Below, in pieces: positions 8,156-17,957 of a stretch of DNA of 64,000 nucleotides. The stretch is from Ideonella benzenivorans (GTDB taxonomy: Bacteria; Pseudomonadota; Gammaproteobacteria; Burkholderiales; Burkholderiaceae_C): assembly GCF_020387415.1 (NCBI RefSeq), contig NZ_JAGWCB010000007.1:542670-606669 (forward strand), written 5' to 3'. Within the stretch, counting starts at the first letter, position 1, and every line of letters begins with the position of its first letter. The translations under genes were made by a program, and so were the position numbers. The notes below the pieces were generated by a model. It saw only the letters and a program-made list of their open reading frames with translations. It searched no databases and had not been told where the DNA came from.

Positions 8156-9906
8156 GCTCTACTCCTTGCGACTACGACGTCGTCATCGCCGGTCTCGGCC
8201 CCACAGGACTGACCCTGGCGCATGCGCTGGGCATGCGCGGCCACCAGGTGCTGGTGCTTGAGCGCGAACCCCAGTTCTACGGCAACGCGCGTGCCGTCTT
8301 CACGGATGCCGAGTGCATGCGCATCTTCCAGTCACTGGGCATGGCGGATCGCCTGGCGGCCGACATGCTGCAGGACGCACCGGTTCAGATGATGCTGCCC
8401 AACGGATCGGTTCTGTTCCAGCTCAAGAACACCCGCCGGGAACACGACTGGTCATGGAGCAACTTCTTCTACCAGCCCTTTCTTGAGACCGCGCTGGCCG
8501 AGGGGCTGGATCGGTACCCGAACGTGACCGTGCGGCGGGGGCGGGAAGTCACCCGCCTGGCGCAGGACGCCGATGGCGTGGCGGTGTTCCACGCGCCCAG
8601 CGACGGCACCCACTATGGCGGGACGACGGCCCCAGCCCGTGCGACACCCGGTGGCGACGAGGCGTGCGTGCGCGCCCGGTGGCTGGTCGGCGCCGATGGG
8701 GGGCGGAGCACGATCCGGACCCAGCTGGGCATCGGCATGACCGGGCAGAACTTCCCGAATCCGTGGCTGGTGGTGGACATCCAGGTGAAGGACCCGAACG
8801 ACGGCCTGCGGCACCTTCCCTACTTCAACTTCATCTGTGACCCGGATTGCCCGACCGTCTGCTGCGTGCAGCCGAATGGCCATCATCGCTTCGAGTTCAT
8901 GCTGATGCCCGGGCAGACCCGCGAACAGATGACGGCCCCGGACAATGTTCAGCGCTACCTGTCGAAGTACATCGACGTCAGCAAGTTCGAGATCCTGCGC
9001 ACCCTGGTCTACACCTTCAACGCGCTGATGGCCGAGAAGTGGCGGGACGGACGTGTGCTGCTGGCCGGCGATGCCGCGCACATGACGCCCCAGTTCATCG
9101 GGCAGGGCATGAACGCCGGGGTCCGTGACGCCTTCAACCTCGCATGGAAGCTCGACGCCGTGCTGCGCGGTCAGGCGGGTCCGGGGTTCCTCGACAGCTA
9201 CGCTGCGGAGCGGGCACCGCATGCCAGCGCCATGATCCGCGAAGCCATTCGCATGAAGAGCTTCGTGTCCATGACCCATCCGGTGGGCACTGCTCTGCGC
9301 AATGTGCTGACCCGGCTGGTCGTCCGTCTGCCCAAGATCGGGCCCTTTGTCCGCCAAGGGGATTTCATTCCCAAGCCGATCTATCGGGCCGGGAGCTACT
9401 TCGGCCTGCCGCGCCGGGGCTGGCGGGGGGCGGAAGGTCGGTTGATGCCGCAGCCGATCCTGCGCGGTCCTGATGGCAGGCGCCAGCGGCTGGACGATCT
9501 GCTGGGCCCGGGCTTCGCGCTGATCGGCGCCGGTGTCGACCCGCGCAGCACCCTGGATGAACCGTCGCGCAGGCTGTGGCAGACGCTGGGGGCGCGCTAC
9601 ATCACCGTGTATCCCTTGGGCGGCCGCCCCAACGGGGCCGGTGTCGAACGGGCCGTGCCCCCTGAACTGGTGGAGTGCGAAGACCTTGGCGGCGACTTCT
9701 TCCGCTGGTGGCAAACCGCCGGCGGGCGCCACGGGGCGGTGGCGATCGTGCGCCCTGACAAGTTCGTGTTCGCCCTGAGGCCGGGTCAGGAACTGAGCGT
9801 GGCGACGCGCGAGTTTGCCCGGCAGATGCACCGAGACACAGCCTTGGACGAGCGCGTTTCCGCGCCCATCGCAATGGATGGCGAGCGCTGGCGTGAGGCC
9901 GCATGA
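8152..9906 (+). CDS. FAD-dependent aromatic hydroxylase, MhpA-like
   Basis: A 584-residue class A flavoprotein monooxygenase. The N-terminal dinucleotide-binding motif is VVIAGLGPTGLTLAHALG (about 10-27), GADGGRSTIRTQLGI is the DG region, and LLAGDAAHMTPQFIGQGMNAGVRDAFNLAWKL (about 302-333) is the FAD-ribityl motif. Segments WLVVDI and RFEFMLMPGQTREQM match E. coli 3-(3-hydroxyphenyl)propionate hydroxylase closely in order. It would ortho-hydroxylate a phenolic substrate to the catechol opened by the adjacent dioxygenase. The closest functional alternative is 2-hydroxybiphenyl 3-monooxygenase (HbpA), which is also paired with a type I dioxygenase. Coupled by ATGA overlaps on both sides. Confidence 0.88.
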   Translation: MSSTPCDYDVVIAGLGPTGLTLAHALGMRGHQVLVLEREPQFYGNARAVFTDAECMRIFQSLGMADRLAADMLQDAPVQMMLPNGSVLFQLKNTRREHDWSWSNFFYQPFLETALAEGLDRYPNVTVRRGREVTRLAQDADGVAVFHAPSDGTHYGGTTAPARATPGGDEACVRARWLVGADGGRSTIRTQLGIGMTGQNFPNPWLVVDIQVKDPNDGLRHLPYFNFICDPDCPTVCCVQPNGHHRFEFMLMPGQTREQMTAPDNVQRYLSKYIDVSKFEILRTLVYTFNALMAEKWRDGRVLLAGDAAHMTPQFIGQGMNAGVRDAFNLAWKLDAVLRGQAGPGFLDSYAAERAPHASAMIREAIRMKSFVSMTHPVGTALRNVLTRLVVRLPKIGPFVRQGDFIPKPIYRAGSYFGLPRRGWRGAEGRLMPQPILRGPDGRRQRLDDLLGPGFALIGAGVDPRSTLDEPSRRLWQTLGARYITVYPLGGRPNGAGVERAVPPELVECEDLGGDFFRWWQTAGGRHGAVAIVRPDKFVFALRPGQELSVATREFARQMHRDTALDERVSAPIAMDGERWREAA

Positions 9907-10742
9907 GCGCCCCATCGAACGCGATGCCCTGTTGTCCCCCTGTCACGGAAAGACCCATGCAAGCAGAACACCAAGCGGCGCAGGCCATCTTGCGTGCGCG
10001 CGCCGCCCGTCGCCCGATCCCGCGGATCTCGGAGACCCACGGCATCGCCGGCCTGGACCAGGCCTATGCGGTGGCCGAGATCAACACGAAGGTCCGTCTG
10101 GCCGAGCCGGGGCGCCGCGTCGTCGGCCTCAAGGTGGGCCTGACCTCGCCGGCCGTGCAGCAGCAACTGGGCGTGGACCAGCCCGACTTCGGGGTGCTGT
10201 TCGACGACATGGAGTACCTGGACGGTGACGCCATTCCCATGAGCCGCCTGATCCAGCCCAAGGTCGAGGCCGAGGTGGCGTTCGTCGTCGGGCGGGATCT
10301 GGGCGGTTCCCACCCGCCCACCTGGGGTGAGTTCCTGAACGCGCTGGCCTGTGCACTGCCCGCGCTGGAGATCGTCGACAGCGTGATGCAGGACTGGCGG
10401 CTCACGCTGGTCGACACCGTGTCCGACAACGCGTCCTCGGGGCTTTACGTGCTGGGGCTGCAGCCGGTGACGCTGGGGGTATTGGACCTGGGCCGCATGG
10501 GCATGCAGATGTCGGTCAACGGCACGGTGCGCAGTGAGGGCACCGGGGCCGCCTGCCTCGGGCATCCGCTGCGCGCAGCCCACTGGTTGGCCTGCACCAT
10601 GGCCGCGCGCGGGCAGCCGTTGCGCGCCGGGCAGGTGATCCTCTCGGGCGCGCTGGGCCCCATGGTGCCCTTGGCGGCGGGCGACGAGGTCACGGCCACG
10701 CTGGGCGCATTGGGCCGCGTGGGCTGCCGCATGACCGCATGA
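9903..10742 (+). CDS. mhpD: 2-keto-4-pentenoate (2-hydroxypentadienoate) hydratase
   Basis: The enzyme hydrates 2-hydroxypenta-2,4-dienoate to 4-hydroxy-2-oxovalerate. Family segments are [50 protein letters not shown] (metal-binding glutamates), [15 protein letters not shown] and [19 protein letters not shown]. The ATG at 9903 overlaps the previous stop (ATGA) with GAGG 8 bp upstream, giving 279 residues. A second candidate ATG at 9957 with GGAAAG upstream gives 261 residues, closer to the 260-270 norm. The choice of start is open; the function is not in doubt. Confidence 0.93.
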   Translation: MSAPSNAMPCCPPVTERPMQAEHQAAQAILRARAARRPIPRISETHGIAGLDQAYAVAEINTKVRLAEPGRRVVGLKVGLTSPAVQQQLGVDQPDFGVLFDDMEYLDGDAIPMSRLIQPKVEAEVAFVVGRDLGGSHPPTWGEFLNALACALPALEIVDSVMQDWRLTLVDTVSDNASSGLYVLGLQPVTLGVLDLGRMGMQMSVNGTVRSEGTGAACLGHPLRAAHWLACTMAARGQPLRAGQVILSGALGPMVPLAAGDEVTATLGALGRVGCRMTA

Positions 10743-10753
10743 CAGGACGAGCC

Positions 10754-11689
10754 ATGCAACACAAGCTCAAAGCTGCCATCCTTGGCAGCGGCAACATCGG
10801 CACGGATCTGATGATCAAGATCCTGCGCCACGGCCAGCACATCGACCTGGGGGCGATGGTGGGCATCGACGCGGCTTCCGATGGCCTGGCCCGCGCCCGG
10901 CGCCTGGGTGTGGGCACCACGCACGAGGGCGTGGAAGGCCTGACGCGCCTGCCCGAGTTCGCCGACATCGAGGTGGTGTTCGACGCCACCAGCGCCGGCG
11001 CGCACGTTGTCAACGACCAGTTCCTGCGTTCGATCAAGCCCGGCATCCGCATGATCGACCTGACCCCGGCGGCCATCGGTCCCTACTGCGTCCCGGTCGT
11101 CAATGGAGAGGCTCACCTGGGCGCCATGAATGTGAACATGGTCACCTGCGGAGGCCAGGCCACCATTCCCATGGTGGCGGCGGTCTCGCGCGTGGCCAAG
11201 GTGCACTACGGGGAGATCGTCGCCTCCATCTCCAGCAAGAGCGCCGGTCCCGGCACCCGGGCCAACATTGACGAGTTCACCGAAACGACCTCCAAGGCGA
11301 TCGAGGTGGTCGGTGGTGCGGCCAAGGGCAAGGCCATCATCGTGCTGAACCCGGCCGAGCCGCCGCTGATCATGCGCGACACGGTCTACACCCTGAGCGA
11401 CCTGGCGGATGAAGACGCCATCGCCGACTCGATCGCGCGCATGGCCGCCGATGTCCAGGCCTATGTGCCGGGCTATCGCCTCAAGCAAAAGGTGCAGTTC
11501 GACCGGCTCGACGGTTTGAACATCCCGGGGATCGGCCGGAACCTGAGCGGGCTCAAGACCTCGGTGTTCCTGGAGGTCGAAGGCGCCGCCCACTACCTGC
11601 CCGCCTACGCTGGCAACCTCGACATCATGACCAGCGCCGCGCTGCGCACCGCCGAGCAGGTGGCCGCCCGCCTGCTGGCGGCCAGCTGA
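10754..11689 (+). CDS. mhpF: Acetaldehyde dehydrogenase (acylating)
   Basis: The enzyme converts acetaldehyde, NAD and CoA to acetyl-CoA and works as a complex with the MhpE aldolase, channelling the toxic aldehyde. The Rossmann motif [21 protein letters not shown] opens the protein. [29 protein letters not shown] (catalytic Cys), [21 protein letters not shown] and [12 protein letters not shown] are near-identical family landmarks. I start it at the ATG at 10754 (311 residues) because AGGA lies just upstream and MhpF homologues begin a few residues before the Rossmann loop. An ATG at 10739, overlapping the mhpD stop, would add five residues. Confidence 0.95.
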   Translation: MQHKLKAAILGSGNIGTDLMIKILRHGQHIDLGAMVGIDAASDGLARARRLGVGTTHEGVEGLTRLPEFADIEVVFDATSAGAHVVNDQFLRSIKPGIRMIDLTPAAIGPYCVPVVNGEAHLGAMNVNMVTCGGQATIPMVAAVSRVAKVHYGEIVASISSKSAGPGTRANIDEFTETTSKAIEVVGGAAKGKAIIVLNPAEPPLIMRDTVYTLSDLADEDAIADSIARMAADVQAYVPGYRLKQKVQFDRLDGLNIPGIGRNLSGLKTSVFLEVEGAAHYLPAYAGNLDIMTSAALRTAEQVAARLLAAS

Positions 11690-11699
11690 AGGAGACCGC

Positions 11700-12758
11700 A
11701 TGACCCGCAAGAAGATCTACCTCTCCGACGTGACCCTGCGCGACGGCAGCCACGCCATCCGCCACCAGTACAGCCTGGCCCAGGCCATGCAGATCGCCAA
11801 GGCGCTGGACGACGCCAAGGTCGACTCCATCGAGGTCGCGCACGGTGACGGCCTGCAGGGCGGCAGCTTCAACTACGGCTTCGGCGCGCACACCGACATC
11901 GAGTGGATCGAGGCCGTGTCCAGCGTGGTGAAGCACGCCAAGATCGCCACGCTGCTGCTGCCGGGCATCGGGACCGTGCACGACCTCAAGGCGGCCTATG
12001 ACGCAGGCGCCCGCATCGTGCGCGTGGCCACCCACTGCACCGAGGCGGACATTTCGCGCCAACACCTCGAATACGCCCGCCACCTTGGCATGGAGGCCGT
12101 GGGCTTCCTGATGATGAGCCACATGCAGTCGCCCGAGGGCCTGGCCCAGCAGGCCAAGCGGATGGAGAGCTACGGCGCCACCGTCTGCTACGTGGTCGAC
12201 TCCGGCGGCGCGCTGGGCATGAACGACGTGCGTGACCGCGTGCGGGCCTTCAAGGCGGTGCTCAAGCCCGAGACGATGATCGGCATTCACGCCCACCACA
12301 ACCTGAGTCTGGGCGTGGCCAACAGCATCGTCGCAGTGGAAGAAGGTGCCGACCGTGTCGACGCCAGCCTGGCGGGCATGGGCGCGGGAGCGGGCAACGC
12401 GCCGCTGGAAGTGTTCGTCGCGGCGGCCTCGCGGCTGGGGTGGCACCACGGCTGCGACCTGTACACGCTGATGGATGCCGCGGACGACATCGTGCGGCCG
12501 CTGCAGGACCGGCCGGTGCGGGTGGACCGAGAGACGCTGGCGCTGGGCTATGCCGGGGTCTACAGCAGCTTCCTGCGTCACGCGGAGCTTGCGGCGCAGA
12601 AGTACGGGCTCAAGACGGTGGACATCCTCGTCGAGCTGGGCCGGCGCCGCATGGTGGGAGGGCAGGAGGACATGATCGTGGACGTCGCCCTGGACCTGCT
12701 CAAGGCACAAGAGCACGAGCGCCTCCACGCACCGCCGGTGATGAGCGAAGCCGCCTGA
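11700..12758 (+). CDS. mhpE: 4-hydroxy-2-oxovalerate aldolase
   Basis: A 352-residue DRE-TIM metalloaldolase giving pyruvate and acetaldehyde. The metal and catalytic region is [17 protein letters not shown] (about residues 8-24). [32 protein letters not shown] and [15 protein letters not shown] (metal histidines) follow, and the C-terminal communication domain contacts MhpF. A perfect GGAGA lies before the ATG, 10 bp after mhpF. It ends the lower meta-cleavage pathway. Confidence 0.95.
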   Translation: MTRKKIYLSDVTLRDGSHAIRHQYSLAQAMQIAKALDDAKVDSIEVAHGDGLQGGSFNYGFGAHTDIEWIEAVSSVVKHAKIATLLLPGIGTVHDLKAAYDAGARIVRVATHCTEADISRQHLEYARHLGMEAVGFLMMSHMQSPEGLAQQAKRMESYGATVCYVVDSGGALGMNDVRDRVRAFKAVLKPETMIGIHAHHNLSLGVANSIVAVEEGADRVDASLAGMGAGAGNAPLEVFVAAASRLGWHHGCDLYTLMDAADDIVRPLQDRPVRVDRETLALGYAGVYSSFLRHAELAAQKYGLKTVDILVELGRRRMVGGQEDMIVDVALDLLKAQEHERLHAPPVMSEAA

Positions 12759-12828
12759 CATCGCGCTGCGCGGCACCCGTCGCCACGCCTGTGGCCACCC
12801 ATCCCACGACAACCCCACGGTTCATCGC

Positions 12829-14013
12829 ATGATCACGAAACGCCCACGCGGGGGCTTCCGCTCCCTTTGCCTCTCGGCCCTGCTCGTCAGCGCGCCCGCC
12901 TTCGCCGTCAACGGCATCCAGATGGGCGGCTATGGGGTCAAGAGCTCGGCCATGGGAGGCGCTTCCATGGCGCTGCCACAGGATGCGCAAGCCGCTGCCA
13001 ACAACCCGGCCGGACTGGCGCTGCTGCCGGCCTCCTACAGCCTGGATCTGTTCGTCTTCAACGGCGAGTCGACCACCGACTTCCTGGTCCCGGGCAACCG
13101 CCTGCAGAACAAGACCACGATCGTCATCCCCAGCGGGGGCATCGTCTGGAAACACGGTGAGCAGCTGAGCTTGGGGCTGTCCGTCGCCGCCCAGGGCACC
13201 GGGGCCGACTATGGGCAGGCGCTGTTGCCGGTGCCGGGCGCTTCCCAGGGCCGGTCCTCGCTCAAGGTGGCGGAGATCCTCCCGACCTTGGCCTGGCAGC
13301 CCACCCCTGACTGGTCGCTGGGCGCGTCCTTGAACCTGGCCTACTCGATGCTGGATGTGAGCGGCGTCATCGTGTCCGCCCCGGTGCCGGGGGGCCTGGC
13401 GCCCTTGCCGAGCCACGGGTCTCAGTCTGCCCTGGGCGCCGGGATACGTCTGGGCGCCCTGTGGCAGGCGACGCCGGGCCTGGACCTGGGGGTGAGCTAC
13501 AAGTCGCGCACCCGGATGGGGGCGTTCTCGGGCTACAAGGACGATCTCCTGGCCTACAGCGCGGGCCGGCTGGACCTGCCCGAGCAATACGGCGTCGGCC
13601 TGGCGTGGCATGTCGGCCAGAAGGTCACCGTTGCAGCCGACTGGCTGCGCATCCGCTACGGCGAACTCAAGGTCATGCAGGATCCTCAAGGCTTCGGTTG
13701 GCGGGACCAGACGGTGCTCCGGCTCGGTGCGTCCTGGGCGGTGGATCCGGAGTGGACCGTGCGTGTCGGTGCCAGCAAGAGCCACAGTCCGATCCGCAGC
13801 GCCCGGGTCGCCCAGAACGTCCTGACCCCGTCCTTGTTCGACCGAGCGTTCACCCTGGGGGGATCCTGGCGCGCAGACAAGAGCTCGGAGATCAATGCGG
13901 CCCTGGAGGTCAACCCGCGCAGGTCTGAAGCGGGCACGGGCGCCAGCACCGGCGCCAACCTGAGGGCCCAGGCCTACATCCTCATGCTGGGCTACCAGCA
14001 CAGCTTCGATTGA
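12829..14013 (+). CDS. Outer-membrane hydrocarbon/aromatic channel, FadL/TodX (OmpP1) family
   Basis: A 394-residue protein with signal peptide RSLCLSALLVSAPAFAVNG cleaved near AFA. The mature N-terminus NGIQMGGYGVKSSAMGGASMALPQDAQAAANNPAG is the FadL-type hatch region. The rest alternates short hydrophobic strands (YSLDLFVFNGES, GVSYKSRTRMGAFSGY) and ends in an aromatic-rich strand (MLGYQHSF), as in outer-membrane barrels. It lies 70 bp after mhpE and probably carries a hydrophobic aromatic substrate into the periplasm, as TodX and XylN do in other aromatic operons. Its 3' end overlaps the convergent monooxygenase gene by 32 bp. Confidence 0.85.
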   Translation: MITKRPRGGFRSLCLSALLVSAPAFAVNGIQMGGYGVKSSAMGGASMALPQDAQAAANNPAGLALLPASYSLDLFVFNGESTTDFLVPGNRLQNKTTIVIPSGGIVWKHGEQLSLGLSVAAQGTGADYGQALLPVPGASQGRSSLKVAEILPTLAWQPTPDWSLGASLNLAYSMLDVSGVIVSAPVPGGLAPLPSHGSQSALGAGIRLGALWQATPGLDLGVSYKSRTRMGAFSGYKDDLLAYSAGRLDLPEQYGVGLAWHVGQKVTVAADWLRIRYGELKVMQDPQGFGWRDQTVLRLGASWAVDPEWTVRVGASKSHSPIRSARVAQNVLTPSLFDRAFTLGGSWRADKSSEINAALEVNPRRSEAGTGASTGANLRAQAYILMLGYQHSFD

Positions 14014-15394
14014 TGGGCGGGGCGCTGGCCGCCGTGGGCCAGCGGGCCTGCTGGGCCGGATGCCGTGCGGGCAGGTGGTCGCCGGCGCCGAACAGCTTCT
14101 GGCGCAGCGTGCCCTCGTCATAGGCGGTGCGGTAGCGGCCGCGGGCCTGCAGCTCGGGCACCACGTGGTCGATGAAGTCGGCCCAGGTTTCGGGCACGAC
14201 GATGCGGCTGAGGTTGATGCCGTCGATGTCGCCTTCGTCCAGCCAGCGCACCAGCTCGTCGGCGATCTGGCTGCCACTGCCCACCAGCGTGGGGTAACGG
14301 CTCCCCAGGGTGAACTGCCGCAGCAGTTGGCGGCGGGTGGTCCAGCCGCGCTGCTGGGCGGTCTGGCCGGCCGACTGGATCGCGTTGGAGCCGCTGTAGT
14401 CGATGGGGTCGTCCAGGCCGTAGCGAGCGAAGTCCACGCCGGTGCTGGCGGCGAAGTGGGCCAGGCCGGCCTCCGGGTTCGCATACCGCTGGTACTCGGC
14501 ATGGCGGTCCCGGGCTTCGGCCTCGGTGGCGCCGGCCACCACGGACAGGGCGACGAAGATCTTCACGTCCTCGGGCCGGCGGCCGGCGGCCACCAGGCTC
14601 TGGCGCAACCGGCCGGCGGTGGCGCGGGCCGCGGCCGGGTCGTTGGCCGCGATGAACACGCACTCGGCATGCTCGCCGGCAAAGCGCTGGCCGCGCCCCG
14701 AGGTGCCGGCCTGGTAAAGCACCGGCGTGCGCTGCGGCGAGGGCTCGCACATGTGCACGCCCTGCGAGCGGTAGAAGGGGCCGTCGTGGGCGATGGCATG
14801 CACCTGGGCCGGGTCGGCATAGATGCGGCGCGCGCGGTCCTTGCGCACGGCGCCGTCCTCCCAGCTGCCTTCCCACAGCCGGTAGCACAGGGCCAGGAAG
14901 TCGTCGGCCTGGTCGTAGCGCAGGTCGTGCGCCACCAGGCGCTCATGGCCCAGGGCGCGGGCGCCGCTGTCGATGTAGCCGGTGACGATGTTCCAGCCCA
15001 GGCGCCCGCCGGTCAGTTGGTCCAGGGTGCTGGCCTTGCGGGCGAAGGTGAAGGGCGTCTCCGCGCTGGTGCTGGCCGTCAGGCCGAAGCCCAGGTGCCG
15101 GGTGACGGCGGCCATGGCCGACACCAGCATCCACGGGTCGTTGGCCGGCAGCTGGATGGCCTCCTGCAGGGTCAGGTCCAGGCCGCCCTGGTAGACGTCG
15201 TAGCTGCCCACGATGTCGGCGATGAACAGCCCGTCGAACAGGCCGCGCTCCAGCAGCTGCGCGATGTCGGTCCAGTAGCCGATCGTGTTGTAGTCGGTCG
15301 AGCGGTCGCGCGGGTGCGTCCACAGGCCGTGGTGGATGTGGCCGACGCAGTTCATGGTGAAGGCGTTGACCCGCAGGGGTTTGAGAGCGGTCAT
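13982..15394 (-). CDS. FMNH2-dependent monooxygenase, DszA/NtaA/SnaA-type luciferase-like family
   Basis: A 470-residue bacterial-luciferase-like TIM-barrel enzyme. NCVGHIHHGLWTHP, GLFDGLFIADIVGSYDVYQ, ASTSAETPFTFARKASTLDQLTGGRLGWNIVTGY and QAGTSGRGQRFAGEHAECVFIAA are the NtaA/DszA subfamily landmarks. Members oxidise sulfones, nitrilotriacetate or similar substrates with flavin reduced by a separate reductase, for which SsuE at 2229 is a candidate. It is the last gene of a leftward operon, 3 bp after the first SfnB-like gene, so a role in cleaving an organosulfur compound is likely. The tail beyond about residue 450 (alanine- and proline-rich) is not conserved. Confidence 0.85.
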   Translation of the reverse strand: MTALKPLRVNAFTMNCVGHIHHGLWTHPRDRSTDYNTIGYWTDIAQLLERGLFDGLFIADIVGSYDVYQGGLDLTLQEAIQLPANDPWMLVSAMAAVTRHLGFGLTASTSAETPFTFARKASTLDQLTGGRLGWNIVTGYIDSGARALGHERLVAHDLRYDQADDFLALCYRLWEGSWEDGAVRKDRARRIYADPAQVHAIAHDGPFYRSQGVHMCEPSPQRTPVLYQAGTSGRGQRFAGEHAECVFIAANDPAAARATAGRLRQSLVAAGRRPEDVKIFVALSVVAGATEAEARDRHAEYQRYANPEAGLAHFAASTGVDFARYGLDDPIDYSGSNAIQSAGQTAQQRGWTTRRQLLRQFTLGSRYPTLVGSGSQIADELVRWLDEGDIDGINLSRIVVPETWADFIDHVVPELQARGRYRTAYDEGTLRQKLFGAGDHLPARHPAQQARWPTAASAPPINRSCAGSPA

Positions 15395-15397
15395 GGG

Positions 15398-16648
15398 TCA
15401 GAGTGCGCCGTGACGCGGCGGAATGCGGTCGTTGAGGAAGAAGTTGCCGATGGCGTGGTACTTCCAGCGCACCGGGTCGTGCAGGGTGTGGGTGCGGCCG
15501 TTGCGCCAGAAGCGGTCCAGGCCGCGGTGGTCCAGCGTGGCGGCGGTGCCGCCCAGCTCGAACAGGCGGGTGGACGCATCCAGCGCGGCGGTGGTGGTGA
15601 GGGCCCGGGCCTCGGCCACCGCGATGGAGGCCTCGGCCACGCTGCGCTCGCCGGGCGCGGCCTGGGCCGCATCGACGAAACGCGCGGCCCGGCGCACCAG
15701 GGCCTCGGCCGCACGCAGCTTCACGGTGGTCTCGCCGACCTGCTGGATCAAGAGCGGGTCCTCGGCCGCCCGGCTGACCTTGGCGTCGATCCAGGGCCGG
15801 GCATGCTCCCGCACGAAGGGCAGGGTGGCGGCCAGCGCCCCGCGGGCCACGCCCATGTCGATGGCTGCATGCAGCAGCTGAGCCACCGGGCCGATGGTGG
15901 TGGGCCGTTCGAAGGAGGTCTGGAAGGGCACCACCCAGTCGGCCTCGACCCGCACCTGGTCGAAGGTCACCGAGCCGCTGCCCGTCACCCGCTGGCCGAA
16001 GCCGTCCCAGTCGTCGGTGATGTCCACGCCCGCGGCGTCACGGGGCACGAAGGCCAGGTACTGCACCGGCTGCCCTTGTTCCTCGGCCACCACCAGGGTC
16101 GGGATCCAGTGCGCGTAGACCGCGCCGGTGCAGTAGAACTTGCGGCCCTGGATGCGCCAGCCGTCGCCATCGGGGATCAGGCGGGTGCGGCGCTGGAAGT
16201 CCTTGTGGCCGATTTCGGCCAGGGCGTTGCCCAGGCGCCGGCCGGCCAGCACCTCGCCGTAGAAGAAGCGCTGCTGGGCTTCGCTGCCGCCCACGCGCAG
16301 CACCTCCAGCGCGTAGAAGTGGTTCTGCGGGATCTGGGCCAGCGAGCTGTCCCCCTCGGCCACGCGGGCGACCACTTCGGCCAGCGTGCCGGCGGAAACC
16401 CCCGGCCCGCCAAACGCCTTGGGCACGGTGATGGCCCAGAGGCCGCTGGCGACGAAGGTGTCCAACTCGGTCCAGGGCAGCAGGCGTTCGCGATCGCGCC
16501 GGGCCGCGTCGGGCGCGAATTCGGCAGCGAGGCGCCGCGCGGTCTCCAGCGCCTCGGCGTCGTTGCGGATGCGGTGGGGAACCTGCCGGGGCGCGGCGGC
16601 AGGGGTGGGGTGGCTGTCCACCGGGACAGGGGCGTAAAGCAGGGTCAT
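15398..16648 (-). CDS. SfnB/DszC-family flavin-dependent oxidoreductase (copy 1)
   Basis: A 416-residue acyl-CoA-dehydrogenase-fold enzyme of the sulfur-acquisition type. ITVPKAFGGPGVSAGTLAEVVARVAEGDSSLAQIPQNHFYALEVLR and GLDRFWRNGRTHTLHDPVRWKYHAIGNF are typical of SfnB and DszC. DszC uses reduced flavin and O2 to oxidise thiophene sulfur; SfnB is needed for growth on dimethyl sulfone. The ATG at 16648 was chosen because an upstream extension would overlap the preceding gene. It lies 10 bp after copy 2 and 3 bp before the DszA-like gene, forming a DszC-DszA-like oxidation pair. Confidence 0.85.
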   Translation of the reverse strand: MTLLYAPVPVDSHPTPAAAPRQVPHRIRNDAEALETARRLAAEFAPDAARRDRERLLPWTELDTFVASGLWAITVPKAFGGPGVSAGTLAEVVARVAEGDSSLAQIPQNHFYALEVLRVGGSEAQQRFFYGEVLAGRRLGNALAEIGHKDFQRRTRLIPDGDGWRIQGRKFYCTGAVYAHWIPTLVVAEEQGQPVQYLAFVPRDAAGVDITDDWDGFGQRVTGSGSVTFDQVRVEADWVVPFQTSFERPTTIGPVAQLLHAAIDMGVARGALAATLPFVREHARPWIDAKVSRAAEDPLLIQQVGETTVKLRAAEALVRRAARFVDAAQAAPGERSVAEASIAVAEARALTTTAALDASTRLFELGGTAATLDHRGLDRFWRNGRTHTLHDPVRWKYHAIGNFFLNDRIPPRHGAL

Positions 16649-16658
16649 GGCAAGGGTC

Positions 16659-17930
16659 TCAGTTCCAGGAATGGCGGGCCGGCAGCACGCCATTGAGCCG
16701 GTGGTTGCCGATCAGGTGCAGCTTCCAGCGCACCGGGTCGTGCAGGGTGTGCACGCGGGCATTGCGCCAGTGGCGGTCCAGGTTGTGGGTCGCGCGGGTG
16801 GCGGCCGAGCCGGCCAGCTCAAACAGCTTTTCACTGGCTTCCAGGGCGATGCGGGTGGTCAGCACCTTGGCTTCGGCCAGCGCCACCGAGGCGCGGGCAC
16901 TGGACTCGGCCGTGACCGGCGCGGCCGCCACCTCGTCGAGCGTGCGGGCCGCTTCCAGCAGCACTTCGCGGGCCGCGTGCAGGTCGATCTGCAGCCGGCC
17001 CACGTCGGCGATCAGGTAGGGGTCGTCGGTGGCGTGCTGCAGACCCGAGTCGACCCAGGGCCGGGCGCGTTCGCGCACGAAGGTGATGGCGTCGGCCACC
17101 GCCGCTTCGGCAATGCCCTGGTCGATGGCGGCCTGGATCAGCTGCGAGCTGGGGCCGGCCAGGCCCGGCCGGTCGGCCAGCGGCCACAGCGGCAGCACGT
17201 CTTCCGCCGGGATGGGCACGTTGTCGAACACCACGCTGCCGCTGGCGGTGGTGCGCTGCCCGAAGGCGGACCAGTCGTCGATGATCTGCACGCCCGGGGC
17301 CTGCCGCGGCACCCACACATGCACCGGACGGCCCTGTTCATCCACCGCCCGGGTGGGGATGCGGTGGGCAAAGATGGCGCCCGTGGAGTAGTAGCGGTGA
17401 CCGCTCAGGCGCAGGCCCTGCGGCGTCCGGCGCAGCGTGGTGGCGCCCTGCAGGATGGTGGGGCTGTCCTTGGACTTGCGCTCCGGGCCGGCGTTGCCCA
17501 TGCGCCAGCCGGCCAGCACCTCACCATAAAAGCGCTGCTTCTGGGCTTCGCTGCCGGCTTCCTTCAGGATGCCCAGCACGCCGAAGTGGTTCTGCGGGAT
17601 CTGGCCCAGGGCCGGGTCGGCGGCGCAGAGGGTGACGAAGACCTCGGCCAAGGTGGTGAACGGCAGCTCCGGGCCGCCATAGGCGCGTGGCACGGTGATC
17701 GTGCCCAGGCCGCTGGCGGTGTAGCGCTCGATCTCGTCCCAGGGCAGCTGTCGCTCACGGTCGCGCTCGGCGGCGCCGGGGCGGAAGGCATCGGCCAGCG
17801 CCTGCGCGGCCTCCAGCGCTTCTTCACTGCTGCGCAGGCGGCGTGGTTCGGCAGGCGGGCGGGGGCGCCGGGTTTCGGCGGCTGGGGGAAGGGTGGCCTC
17901 GCGGGGCGGTTGCAGGGTGTCGGTGCTCAT
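16659..17930 (-). CDS. SfnB/DszC-family flavin-dependent oxidoreductase (copy 2)
   Basis: A 423-residue relative of the next gene in the same operon, with the same landmarks: GLGTITVPRAYGGPELPFTTLAEVFVTLCAADPALGQIPQNHFGVLG in the N-terminal half and HNLDRHWRNARVHTLHDPVRWKLHLIGNHRLNG at the C-terminus. About 35 proline- and arginine-rich residues precede the fold. Tandem duplication followed by divergence is the simplest explanation. Different substrates, or successive oxidation steps on one substrate, are both possible. Confidence 0.85.
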   Translation of the reverse strand: MSTDTLQPPREATLPPAAETRRPRPPAEPRRLRSSEEALEAAQALADAFRPGAAERDRERQLPWDEIERYTASGLGTITVPRAYGGPELPFTTLAEVFVTLCAADPALGQIPQNHFGVLGILKEAGSEAQKQRFYGEVLAGWRMGNAGPERKSKDSPTILQGATTLRRTPQGLRLSGHRYYSTGAIFAHRIPTRAVDEQGRPVHVWVPRQAPGVQIIDDWSAFGQRTTASGSVVFDNVPIPAEDVLPLWPLADRPGLAGPSSQLIQAAIDQGIAEAAVADAITFVRERARPWVDSGLQHATDDPYLIADVGRLQIDLHAAREVLLEAARTLDEVAAAPVTAESSARASVALAEAKVLTTRIALEASEKLFELAGSAATRATHNLDRHWRNARVHTLHDPVRWKLHLIGNHRLNGVLPARHSWN

Positions 17931-17957
17931 GGGGGACTCGGTGGAAAGAGAGGGACA

